DNA of 25,094 nt from Anaerolineales bacterium (GTDB lineage: Bacteria > Chloroflexota > Anaerolineae > Anaerolineales > JABWBV01): positions 1 through 25,094 of the forward strand of contig JACKAX010000041.1 of assembly GCA_020634875.1 (NCBI GenBank), read 5' to 3'. This document shows, piece by piece, positions 1 to 8,066 of this stretch. A model generated the notes under the pieces. The model was not told where the DNA came from. It did no database searches and saw only the letters and a program-made list of their open reading frames with translations. Both the position numbers and the translations under genes were made by a program. Positions within the stretch are counted from its first letter, which is position 1; each line of letters opens with the position of its first letter.

Positions 1-491
1 TGCCAATTGCCGGGCAGTATCGCACCCCCATCTTGGTGACAGGCTTCGAGCCGCTGGATGTGTTAGAAGGCATTCGCCGCGCGGTAAAACAGTTGGAAGA
101 AGGGCGGTACGAAGTGGAAAACGCCTACGCCCGCGCGGTGACGCGGGAAGGCAACCAACCCGCCCAAAAACTGCTCGCGGACGTTTTCACAGTCAGCGAC
201 CGGAAGTGGCGCGGCATCGGAATGATCCCCCAAAGCGGATGGGAACTGAACAAGGCGTACCGCGATTTCGACGCGGCCATCCGGTTCGATGTGGGTGACA
301 TCCGCACGCAGGAATCGCCGCTCTGCCACAGCGGAGAAGTATTGCAAGGGATGATCAAGCCCAACGAGTGCCCCGCCTTTGGCAAAGAGTGTACGCCTCG
401 CAAGCCCCTCGGCGCGACGATGGTGTCGAGTGAGGGCGCGTGTGCGGCGTATTACCAGTATGGACGGTTTATCGCGATAACCAATTCATGA
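1..491 (+). CDS. hypD: HypD, hydrogenase maturation Fe-S protein (3' part, start lies before the window)
   Basis: HypD works with HypC as the scaffold on which the Fe(CN)2CO unit of [NiFe]-hydrogenases is assembled in the cytoplasm. The reading frame is open from base 3 and ends at TGA 489-491; about 160 C-terminal residues are visible, roughly the last 40 percent of the usual protein. The family signatures are clear: TGFEPLD near the start, GMIPQSGW in the middle, then the cysteine-rich end with [16 protein letters not shown] and EGACAAYY. The cysteines in NEC, KEC and GAC are among those expected to bind the [4Fe-4S] cluster. The next gene is hypE on the same strand, the usual order in hyp operons. 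Identification rests on recognised motifs and I consider it secure. Confidence 0.94.
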   Translation, partial: PIAGQYRTPILVTGFEPLDVLEGIRRAVKQLEEGRYEVENAYARAVTREGNQPAQKLLADVFTVSDRKWRGIGMIPQSGWELNKAYRDFDAAIRFDVGDIRTQESPLCHSGEVLQGMIKPNECPAFGKECTPRKPLGATMVSSEGACAAYYQYGRFIAITNS

Positions 492-497
492 AGGATG

Positions 498-586
498 GTA
501 CACAGAAAGCGCAGAAGGCACAGATTTTCACAGAAGTTTTTTAAGAATATCTGTGTCCATCTGTTTTCTCTGTGTTTTCTGTGTAC
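498..586. repeat. Imperfect inverted repeat with 37-bp arms between hypD and hypE
   Basis: Left arm 498-534 and right arm 550-586 match as reverse complements at 28 of 37 positions around a 15-nt loop (535-549). Both arms begin GTACACAGAAA at the outer edge and are built from variants of ACACAGAAA. It fills almost the whole gap between the two genes. The right arm ends 16 nt before the hypE ATG, so a folded transcript could affect hypE translation. ACACAGAAA-type intergenic repeats occur in many bacterial genomes; whether this one is mobile is unknown. Confidence 0.8.
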
Positions 587-601
587 AAACGATGTGAGCA
601 A

Positions 602-1660
602 ATGAAAAATAATCTCGACTTTGAAGGCTGGACCTGCCCGCTCCCTTTGCGGGATCAGCCGAACATTATTTTAGGACACGGCGGCGGGGGGAAACTTTCG
701 GCGGAATTGGTGGAGCATTTATTTTTGCCTGCTTTCCGCAATGAAGCTTTGGAAAATCTTGGTGACGCGGCGGTGTTCAGCGTCAACGGGGCGCGGTTGG
801 CGCTGTCCACCGACTCGTTCGTGGTGCGCCCGCTGTTTTTTCCGGGTGGGAACATCGGCGAGCTGGCGGTCAACGGCACGGTGAACGATTTGAGCATGAC
901 CGGGGCGCGCCCGTTATATTTGAGCGTGGGGTTCATTCTCGAAGAAGGCCTTCCGCTCGAAATGCTCGGACGCATCGTGGACAGCATGGCTGTGGCGGCG
1001 AAAACCGCGGGCGTGCAACTCATCACCGGAGATACAAAAGTGGTGGATAAAGGCCACGGCGACGGCATTTTCATCAACACGAGCGGGGTCGGCGTCATCC
1101 CGAACGGGATAAATATCGGCCCACACCGTGCCACCCCTGGCGATGTCGTCATCGTAAGCGGAACGATTGGCGATCACGGGATGGCAATCATGAGCGTGCG
1201 CGAAGGACTGGAATTTGACGCCCCCATCGTAAGCGACACCGCGTCCCTAAACGGGTTGGTAGCCGAGATGCTTGCAGTCTGCCCCGACCTTCACGTACTC
1301 CGCGACCCGACCCGGGGCGGGGTGGCGTCCACCTTGAACGAGATCGCCCGCGCCTCGAACGCGGGGATTATGCTCGATGAAATGAAAATTCCGGTCAACC
1401 AACCCGTGCGCTCGGCGTGTGAACTGTTAGGGATGGATCCTTTGTTTGTGGCAAACGAGGGAAAACTGCTTGCGATTCTCCCCTTTGGATACGCAGAAGC
1501 AGTATTGGCGGCGATGCGCGCGCACCCGCTCGGTCAGCAGGCAGCGATCATCGGGCAGGTGGTGTCCCAACATCCGGGCATGCTCACCGCGCGGACGGGG
1601 ATCGGGGGAACGCGCGTGATTTCGATGCAGATTGGGGAGCAGTTGCCGAGGATTTGTTGA
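602..1660 (+). CDS. hypE: HypE, carbamoyl dehydratase for hydrogenase cyanide ligands
   Basis: HypE dehydrates, with ATP, the carbamoyl group that HypF places on its C-terminal cysteine, giving the thiocyanate that supplies CN ligands to HypC-HypD. The 352-residue product has the usual family length. It shows the N-terminal HGGGGKLSAEL segment, the PurM-like ATP-binding core (GDAAVF, STDSFVV, AVNGTVNDLSM, TGDTKV, DPTRGGVAS) and ends in LPRIC, with the essential C-terminal cysteine present. I chose ATG 602 because family members begin shortly before the EGWTCPLPLRD segment; an in-frame GTG at 572 would add ten residues and start inside the inverted repeat. It lies about 110 bp after hypD on the same strand and should be cotranscribed with it. 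Confidence 0.97.
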   Translation: MKNNLDFEGWTCPLPLRDQPNIILGHGGGGKLSAELVEHLFLPAFRNEALENLGDAAVFSVNGARLALSTDSFVVRPLFFPGGNIGELAVNGTVNDLSMTGARPLYLSVGFILEEGLPLEMLGRIVDSMAVAAKTAGVQLITGDTKVVDKGHGDGIFINTSGVGVIPNGINIGPHRATPGDVVIVSGTIGDHGMAIMSVREGLEFDAPIVSDTASLNGLVAEMLAVCPDLHVLRDPTRGGVASTLNEIARASNAGIMLDEMKIPVNQPVRSACELLGMDPLFVANEGKLLAILPFGYAEAVLAAMRAHPLGQQAAIIGQVVSQHPGMLTARTGIGGTRVISMQIGEQLPRIC

Positions 1661-1770
1661 GAGAGTATGGAGGGGGAAGCAAAATTTTGTTGGTGAGGCA
1701 TCGGGACTGGTTCCGGTTGGATTAACGAAGCCCCAAACATTTCTCCCCCGGAACGACACAGGCGACTTAA

Positions 1771-1813
1771 ACGTTGACCGCCAGGGTGAGGGGGGCACCC
1801 TGGCGGTCAACGT
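1771..1813. terminator. Perfect 18-bp hairpin between convergent transcription units
   Basis: Arms 1771-1788 and 1796-1813 are perfect reverse complements around a 7-nt loop rich in G. The hairpin lies between hypE (ends 1660, plus) and the kinase gene (ends 1900, minus), where a bidirectional terminator is expected. No run of T follows on either strand, so it is not a classical intrinsic terminator. It may block exonucleases or be a repeated palindromic element. Confidence 0.5.
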
Positions 1814-1899
1814 CTATATATTACCAAAACTTTCTCTTAAAATCAATACCTGATCGAAATAAACCTCTTTAGATTCAGCAAACATATTTTCAGATTGTT

Positions 1900-3477
1900 T
1901 TAGTTGGCTAGCGTTGTTATCAAGCCTGCCAATTGTTTCAAATTTACTGGCTTGCTAACGTATTCTGTAGCACCCGCCTCCAAGCACCTTTCCCTGTCAC
2001 CAGTCATGGCCAAGGCGGTCAACGCAATGATGGGCGTATTGACAAACTGGGGTTCACCTCGCAAACGACGAATAGCTTCCAACCCATCCATTATCGGCAT
2101 ATGTATATCCAATAAAATAAGATTTGGCAGGTATTCATGCGCTTTTTGGATGGCTTCCCTTCCATTGGTCGCGTAGATGACCGTATAACCCCGAAGTTCC
2201 AGGTAATCACCCACCATCATTGCGTTAACCTCATTATCTTCTGCCAGCAAGATAGTGCTAGAAGACTTTTGTACTTCCGGTTGGATAGTGGGCGTATCTG
2301 ACTTTTCAGATTCCAGCAGTGCCTTTTTTCCCATTGCATTATCCATTTTCCTAGGAAGGGAAACGATGAATGTGCTGCCCTTGCCTGGTTCACTCTGTAC
2401 GCGAACACTTCCACCTTGTAGTTCGACCAAGTTCTTAACCAGAGTCAAACCCAAACCGGTGCCCTCGTATTGACGAGTCAGGCTGCTGTCAACCTGGGTA
2501 AAGGGCGTAAACAGGCGTGAAAGATCTTCTGCAGAAATTCCGATTCCATTATCGGTTATTGAAAAATCAACCATGTACTGTTCCGGGTCCGCTTTCACAT
2601 TCAGTATGATCTTGCCATGGGGTGGGGTGAATTTGACCGCGTTGCCTAACAGGTTGACCAGGATTTGCTTTAAACGGCGCATATCCGCATCAATGGAGGT
2701 TACTAATGGATCAGCCACATACTCGATGACAATAGCCTTTTTGATTGCAGACTGCTTGATAAAAGATAAACTCGTCTGGCAAACTTCGGAGATCGAAATG
2801 CACTCTTTGTGGACTTCGAGTTTACCAGCTTCGATCTTGGAAAGGTCAAGAATGTCGTTAATCAGGCTGAGCAGGTGCCGTCCGCTGGCGTCAATATTAT
2901 TGACATAAACCTGTTGTTTTTCATTGAGGGGACCACGCACGTTGGTAAGTAGGAGTTCAGACAAACCTAGAATACCATTAAGCGGGGTACGCAGTTCGTG
3001 ACTCATGTTGGCCAGGAATTCATTCTTGGTTTGCATGGCACGTTCCAGTTCTTGGTTCTGGTTTTGCAACTGCGTGTAGAGGTGGCGCGTCTCTAGCAGA
3101 TTCCGGATACGCAAAAGCACCTCAATCTGGTCAAATGGTTTAGTTAGAAAATCTTTGGCCCCCATCGAGAGCGCACGCTGTTTCGCCTCTGGCCGGATGT
3201 CTGCTGTCAGTACGAGGATCGGCAGGAACTGGTCAGCAGGCAGGAGTGTGTGCAATTGTTCCATTATCGTATAACCATCAAGATACGGCATCATCAGGTC
3301 GAGCAGGATCAAATCGGGCTGGACGTCACGTACCATCGAAATCACCTTGCGCGAGTCGGTTATCGTGTACAAGTTTTTATACCCATTGTCATCGAGAATG
3401 GCACGTAAAAGCATTACATTCCTTTCCTGATCATCCACAATCAGGATACGGGATTCAAGTAAAGACAAGCCTCTCAT
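1900..3477 (-). CDS. Soluble hybrid sensor kinase: receiver - histidine kinase - receiver
   Basis: Cytoplasmic two-component protein of 525 residues with no membrane segment. Order: receiver 1 at about residues 9-125 (phospho-acceptor D60 in LLDLMMP, conserved T and K in VLTA and LTKPF), a short coiled coil, HisKA with H160 in ANMSHELRTPLNG, HATPase_c with N279 (N box), DNGIG 309-313 and GTGLGL 339-344, then receiver 2 from about 405 (D457 in LLDIHMP, K509 in VSKP). All phosphotransfer residues are present. There is no output domain, so the phosphate probably goes to other partners or the protein integrates signals from the kinases encoded just upstream. I chose ATG 3477 because it follows a strong GGAGGT; a longer frame from 3552 would overlap the preceding gene. 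It is the last gene of the operon. Confidence 0.95.
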   Translation of the reverse strand: MRGLSLLESRILIVDDQERNVMLLRAILDDNGYKNLYTITDSRKVISMVRDVQPDLILLDLMMPYLDGYTIMEQLHTLLPADQFLPILVLTADIRPEAKQRALSMGAKDFLTKPFDQIEVLLRIRNLLETRHLYTQLQNQNQELERAMQTKNEFLANMSHELRTPLNGILGLSELLLTNVRGPLNEKQQVYVNNIDASGRHLLSLINDILDLSKIEAGKLEVHKECISISEVCQTSLSFIKQSAIKKAIVIEYVADPLVTSIDADMRRLKQILVNLLGNAVKFTPPHGKIILNVKADPEQYMVDFSITDNGIGISAEDLSRLFTPFTQVDSSLTRQYEGTGLGLTLVKNLVELQGGSVRVQSEPGKGSTFIVSLPRKMDNAMGKKALLESEKSDTPTIQPEVQKSSSTILLAEDNEVNAMMVGDYLELRGYTVIYATNGREAIQKAHEYLPNLILLDIHMPIMDGLEAIRRLRGEPQFVNTPIIALTALAMTGDRERCLEAGATEYVSKPVNLKQLAGLITTLAN

Positions 3478-3538
3478 TTGGACCTCCAATAACCACTGCG
3501 CATAACGGTTCAGGTTTATGTTACAAATTTCTATTTTC

Positions 3539-6500
3539 TCACTCAGGGTCAATCAATTCTGCACGAGAATTGAAGGATGGGTTCGAAATTCCCTTGATCC
3601 TATCTTTTCCTTTATTTTCTATCATACCATTGACGAGCTGGATGAATTCTTTGACATTGGGCGGCTTTGTCAAATATGTTTCTGCGCCCACCTTCATCAA
3701 CTCACTGATGCTACCGGGGGTGGCATCCGCGCTGAGGATCACAATCGGGATAGCCCTGGTGATTTCATCACTTTTTAAGCGAAGTAAAGCTTCTTTGCCC
3801 TTTATGTCCGGCAGGTGCAAATCCAGCAGGATCAGGTCTGGACGCACCCGACTGGCTAAGGCGATGCCAGACTCAGCCCTTGTTTCGCTCAGCAGTTCCA
3901 CGTGCGGATACTCACTCAACACCTCACGTATCAACTCAATGTTGACCAGGTTATCTTCGATATACAGGATCTTGAAATTGTTCTTTGCGGATTTGGATAA
4001 TGATCCGGAAGCGTTCTCTTTGGTCAGATGCCGCATCGGATCACCCGTGATGGGGAATTCGACCCAGAAGGTGCTACCTTTCCCCCCGACGCTTTCCACG
4101 CCGATCTTCCCGCCCATTAGTTCCACCAACTGTTTAGAGAGGGCTAGCCCTAAGCCCGTACCGTCCACTTCCCCCCCGTCAGCCCACAAGCGTTCAAAGG
4201 GGATGAATAACTTGTCTTGCATTTCAGACGGAATGCCTGGCCCGGTATCGCTCACCATAATACGTAAAAAGTCATCACCTTGTCTTTGGCTGTAAATGCT
4301 CACATGCCCGCCCTGCCGGTTATATTTGACCGCGTTGCTCAGGAGGTTCAACAGAACCTGTTTCAGGCGTTGCTGATCCGCTAAGATATACACATCACTA
4401 TCCGGCTTGTCTTGGGTCTCAACATGAAGATCACGCTGCGCAGCCAAAGGTTTTGTCAATTCACAGGCTTCATGTATAGAGGCCCAAATTCGTATAGGTT
4501 CAGTCGAGAGCTGCATACGGTCTGTCTCAATACGTGAGATATCCAGCACTTCATTAACCAAATCAAGCAGGTATTTTCCGCCTTGCACAATGTACGCCAC
4601 ACGTTCGCGCTGGGTATTTGTCAGTGGGTCTTTTTGGCTGAACTCCAGCAATTGTGCAAAGCCCAGGATGGAGTTCAGGGGTGTGCGTAGTTCATGGCTC
4701 ATGCGCGAGAGGAACTCCGTCTTGGCCTGGCTGGCGGCTTGGGCTTGCTTAAACAACTCCGAGATGCGAATGGCATTCGCCACCTGCGTGGCAAAGACCG
4801 AGAAAGTCGGAATATCATCTTCGTGCAAGTCTTTGCCCCATAAGCCAATAACCCCGATGTTTTTTCCAGCGGACGAGAGCGGAATGTTTAGGATTGAGAT
4901 TTCACTTGAAATTCCTGTCAAACGGGCAATGCTATTTGCGATGGTAACAGGAAAATCAGGCAGAACTGCCTCAAACAATTTCGAAATATCCTTGACAAAT
5001 TGGGAGCGTCCCTGCTCAATAACGGTTTCGTAAGGAGGAAATTTTTTGCGAGGAATGTAATATCCCTGTGTGCTCACGCCTGACAGTTTTTCAATCTCGG
5101 TCTTCGCCATCGAACCGAGGGCGACATGCTGGACAACCAACCCCTGGTGATTCGAAGCGATAAGGCCGACAAAAAATTTGATGCCAATCTTGCTCAACTC
5201 ATCTTCAAGCATTTTGTAAAAATGCTCAGGAATCAGCGTTGTTTGTACCTTGGCCGCCACCTTGTCTAAAGTAATGGTAAGTGAATGGGCATGTTGCAGC
5301 GCCGCGGTTTGCACCATTAATGCCTCTTCTGCGACTTTTCGAGCCGTAACATCCTGTTTGACCGCAATGAACTGAATGATTTCTTCCGCACCGTTTTTTA
5401 CAGGGGTGATGGTCATCTCCTCGTGATAAAGGGTGCCATCTTTGCGTTTGTTGACGAACTCGCCGAACCAAACCCGCCCGGCTTTGATCGCATCCCATAA
5501 CGCGGTGTAGTAGGCTTTATCGTGATAGCCCGACTTAAGGATTCTGGGATTTTGACCCACCGCTTCCTTCAACGAATAGCCGGTCAAGGTTGTAAACGCG
5601 GGATTTACCCAGAGAATGGTTCCGTTCGCATCGGTAAGTACCACGGCATTGGCGACCGCCTCCACGATGGCATTTTTCAGCAACAGTTCTTGCTCGTATA
5701 GTTTGCGTTCAGTGACATCTCTGGCAATGGACTGGACCTCAAGCAAATTTCCCTCTTCATCAAAGATGCCGCGGTCCGTCCCTTGAAACCACCTGCCTAA
5801 GAAAGCTGGGGTTTTGCCTGAGAACTCTTGTGTGATGGTTGGGTGTTCTGGGGTTAGGGTTTGAATATTCCGTTTGAGTTCCTCCACATTATCCTTTTGC
5901 ATCAACTGAGATAAATTGGCGTTGTTCAACTCTTCCGGGTGTTTCCCGAATAACTCGGCATAACGCTTGTTTACAAAAGTCAGCGTCCCATCCGGTTTCC
6001 AACGGGAGATATATTCAGTCTGATCTTCAACGACAGAGCGATAGCGAGTTTCGCTTTCCCGCAAGGCTAATTCCATCTGCTTACGTTCGGTGATATCCCG
6101 GCTTACAGCCATGATGCCAATCGCGTTTCTTTTCGTATCGTACAGAATGCTGGGCACGACATCTACCCAGAAAGCTGAGCCATCTTTACGGAGTTGTTCA
6201 AGTTCCAAATTGCTCGACAAGACAAATGGTTTCTTCGCGGAAACGGCGATAAGGATTTCGTTATAAATCGTCATGGCGATTTCAAATGAGGCTGGCGTCC
6301 AAACCTCAGAAAGCTGCAACCGGGTGAATTCTTCGACTGTAAAGCCGCTCAAAAATGTTATTGCTGGACTGACATATGTAAAATTACCGACCATATCCAT
6401 TGTCCAGATCAAGTCTGTGGCATTATCGGCAAGTAACCTGTAGCGTTGTTCACTTTTTTGGAGTTCGTTGGTACGTTGCTGAACACGCTGTTCCAACTCT

Positions 6501-8065
6501 TTGTTCAAGTTGAGGAGGGCGTGTTCTGCCTGGATGCGTGTGATGTAAGAGCCGATCATAATCCCGATATTATTGATCAAGGTGCGCTCTTCTTTCATAA
6601 AAGGCCCCTCATCAATTTCGGGTCTCTCCTCAAGGTAATACACTTCGATGAAACCGACCCGTTCCCTATGCACCATGATCTCAGTTTTTTGGCACCACCT
6701 GGATTCTTCAAATGGCGCTGAAACATATCTCTGTTCTTTGTAAAGCACTTTTCCCCTCGTTATTTCCGGGTAATGCCAGGCTGGTGGGATAGAACTGGCG
6801 ACCAACTGTAAAACTTCCTCGAGTGGTTTATTTTCGCGAATTACGGTAGAAACTGTTGAAATCATCCCTAATTCTTTGATGCGCTCGCCCATATCATGGA
6901 TAAGTTTTTCCTTTTCCAATTCCACCAGTCTGCGTTCCGTTACATCTGTCAAGGTTGCCAATACAGCTGTCTGGCCTTCCCACGGGATTGTGGTCACTTG
7001 TTGCTGAAAGGTAACAATTGACGCATCCTTACGGACGGCATCAAAATCATATAGGCTAGGAGCCTCCTCTCCTTTGACACGGGCCGCGTGATAACCCAAC
7101 AAACGCGCTTGTTCGTAAGGCGCGATCATAGGCACAACGGAATCCATAACTAAGATTTCATCTGGCGATTGATACCCAAACATACGCGCATAAGCCGGGT
7201 TAACAAAGAGCGGTTTCGTCTTGTGGTGTACCAAAACCCCGGTAACCAGATTTTCGATCAAGGAGCGAAAACGTTGCTCGTTTTTCCGCAATGCTTCCTC
7301 TGCCTGTTTGCGTTTGGTAATATCCTGAATGTGTTTAATGAAATGGAGGGGCCTTCCCTGAGCATCACTCACCCAGGAGACACTTAGCTGAACCCAAACA
7401 TCACTTCCATTCTTGTGCAGATAACGTTTTTCAAGTTGGAATGTAGTTATCTCCCCAGATAATATCTTATGAAGGTGTTCAAGAGCAGTCTCCAAATCAT
7501 CGGGATGTGTGATGGATTGGAAATCGAGGGTTAATAATGCCTCTTCCGAATATCCAACAAGTTCGCAAAATGAGTGGTTAACTTTTAGCCAGCGCCCTTC
7601 TGGCGAGACCAACGCCATACCGACAGGCGCGTAATCAAAGGCCTTGCGGAAACGTTCTTCACTTTCATAAAGCGTTTCTTGCAATTTTTCCCGCTCAGTT
7701 AGATCGTAAACCAGTACAAAGACCAGCTTGCCCCTTTTGGAGTCAACCACGCTTAGACTAATGTCAACAAGAAACTCGCTGCCATCCTGCCGCAAACCAT
7801 ACAACACCAACCCCTTTCCCATTGGACGAGAATGTGGGTTGGCCGTGAATTTTTCCCTGTGTTGTGGATGCGTAGTAAAGCGCTTGGGGATGAGAATTTC
7901 GACAGGTTTTCCGACCAATTCTTCCCTTTGGTAGCCAAACATCTGATCTGCTGGCTGGTTGACCAGTAAGATTTCGCCATCCAGATTGGTGACGATAATC
8001 CCAGAAGGGAATTTATCGAGGAAATGTTCAAAATCTATCATTTGAACGAGTGTAGAGATATCCAT
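3539..8065 (-). CDS. Large soluble PAS/GAF multi-sensor hybrid histidine kinase
   Basis: A 1508-residue cytoplasmic sensor kinase without signal peptide or membrane helix. Domains in order: PAS 1 (about 9-122), PAS 2 (136-253), PAS 3 (262-378), a GAF-like domain (395-515, ending in a DEGPFMKEER motif), coiled coil (512-540), PAS 4 (541-665), PAS 5 (672-795), PAS 6 (800-925), GAF (940-1095), HisKA with H1124 in SRMSHELRTPLNS, HATPase_c with the GTGLGL box from residue 1302, and a C-terminal receiver with phospho-acceptor D1415 in LLDLHLP. Each PAS ends in the DxTERK-like linker typical of tandem PAS proteins. Ligands cannot be predicted. Its kinase-receiver half is a close paralogue of that of the upstream gene. 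The ATG is separated by one base from the upstream stop codon, so translation is probably coupled. Confidence 0.95.
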   Translation of the reverse strand: MDISTLVQMIDFEHFLDKFPSGIIVTNLDGEILLVNQPADQMFGYQREELVGKPVEILIPKRFTTHPQHREKFTANPHSRPMGKGLVLYGLRQDGSEFLVDISLSVVDSKRGKLVFVLVYDLTEREKLQETLYESEERFRKAFDYAPVGMALVSPEGRWLKVNHSFCELVGYSEEALLTLDFQSITHPDDLETALEHLHKILSGEITTFQLEKRYLHKNGSDVWVQLSVSWVSDAQGRPLHFIKHIQDITKRKQAEEALRKNEQRFRSLIENLVTGVLVHHKTKPLFVNPAYARMFGYQSPDEILVMDSVVPMIAPYEQARLLGYHAARVKGEEAPSLYDFDAVRKDASIVTFQQQVTTIPWEGQTAVLATLTDVTERRLVELEKEKLIHDMGERIKELGMISTVSTVIRENKPLEEVLQLVASSIPPAWHYPEITRGKVLYKEQRYVSAPFEESRWCQKTEIMVHRERVGFIEVYYLEERPEIDEGPFMKEERTLINNIGIMIGSYITRIQAEHALLNLNKELEQRVQQRTNELQKSEQRYRLLADNATDLIWTMDMVGNFTYVSPAITFLSGFTVEEFTRLQLSEVWTPASFEIAMTIYNEILIAVSAKKPFVLSSNLELEQLRKDGSAFWVDVVPSILYDTKRNAIGIMAVSRDITERKQMELALRESETRYRSVVEDQTEYISRWKPDGTLTFVNKRYAELFGKHPEELNNANLSQLMQKDNVEELKRNIQTLTPEHPTITQEFSGKTPAFLGRWFQGTDRGIFDEEGNLLEVQSIARDVTERKLYEQELLLKNAIVEAVANAVVLTDANGTILWVNPAFTTLTGYSLKEAVGQNPRILKSGYHDKAYYTALWDAIKAGRVWFGEFVNKRKDGTLYHEEMTITPVKNGAEEIIQFIAVKQDVTARKVAEEALMVQTAALQHAHSLTITLDKVAAKVQTTLIPEHFYKMLEDELSKIGIKFFVGLIASNHQGLVVQHVALGSMAKTEIEKLSGVSTQGYYIPRKKFPPYETVIEQGRSQFVKDISKLFEAVLPDFPVTIANSIARLTGISSEISILNIPLSSAGKNIGVIGLWGKDLHEDDIPTFSVFATQVANAIRISELFKQAQAASQAKTEFLSRMSHELRTPLNSILGFAQLLEFSQKDPLTNTQRERVAYIVQGGKYLLDLVNEVLDISRIETDRMQLSTEPIRIWASIHEACELTKPLAAQRDLHVETQDKPDSDVYILADQQRLKQVLLNLLSNAVKYNRQGGHVSIYSQRQGDDFLRIMVSDTGPGIPSEMQDKLFIPFERLWADGGEVDGTGLGLALSKQLVELMGGKIGVESVGGKGSTFWVEFPITGDPMRHLTKENASGSLSKSAKNNFKILYIEDNLVNIELIREVLSEYPHVELLSETRAESGIALASRVRPDLILLDLHLPDIKGKEALLRLKSDEITRAIPIVILSADATPGSISELMKVGAETYLTKPPNVKEFIQLVNGMIENKGKDRIKGISNPSFNSRAELIDPE

Positions 8066-8066
8066 T

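Noticed and set aside
3246..4295. 349-codon open frame on the plus strand
   Set aside because: It lies opposite the conserved receiver and kinase domains of two real genes, has a low-complexity Ser/Pro/Arg composition and no family resemblance. It is an antisense shadow.
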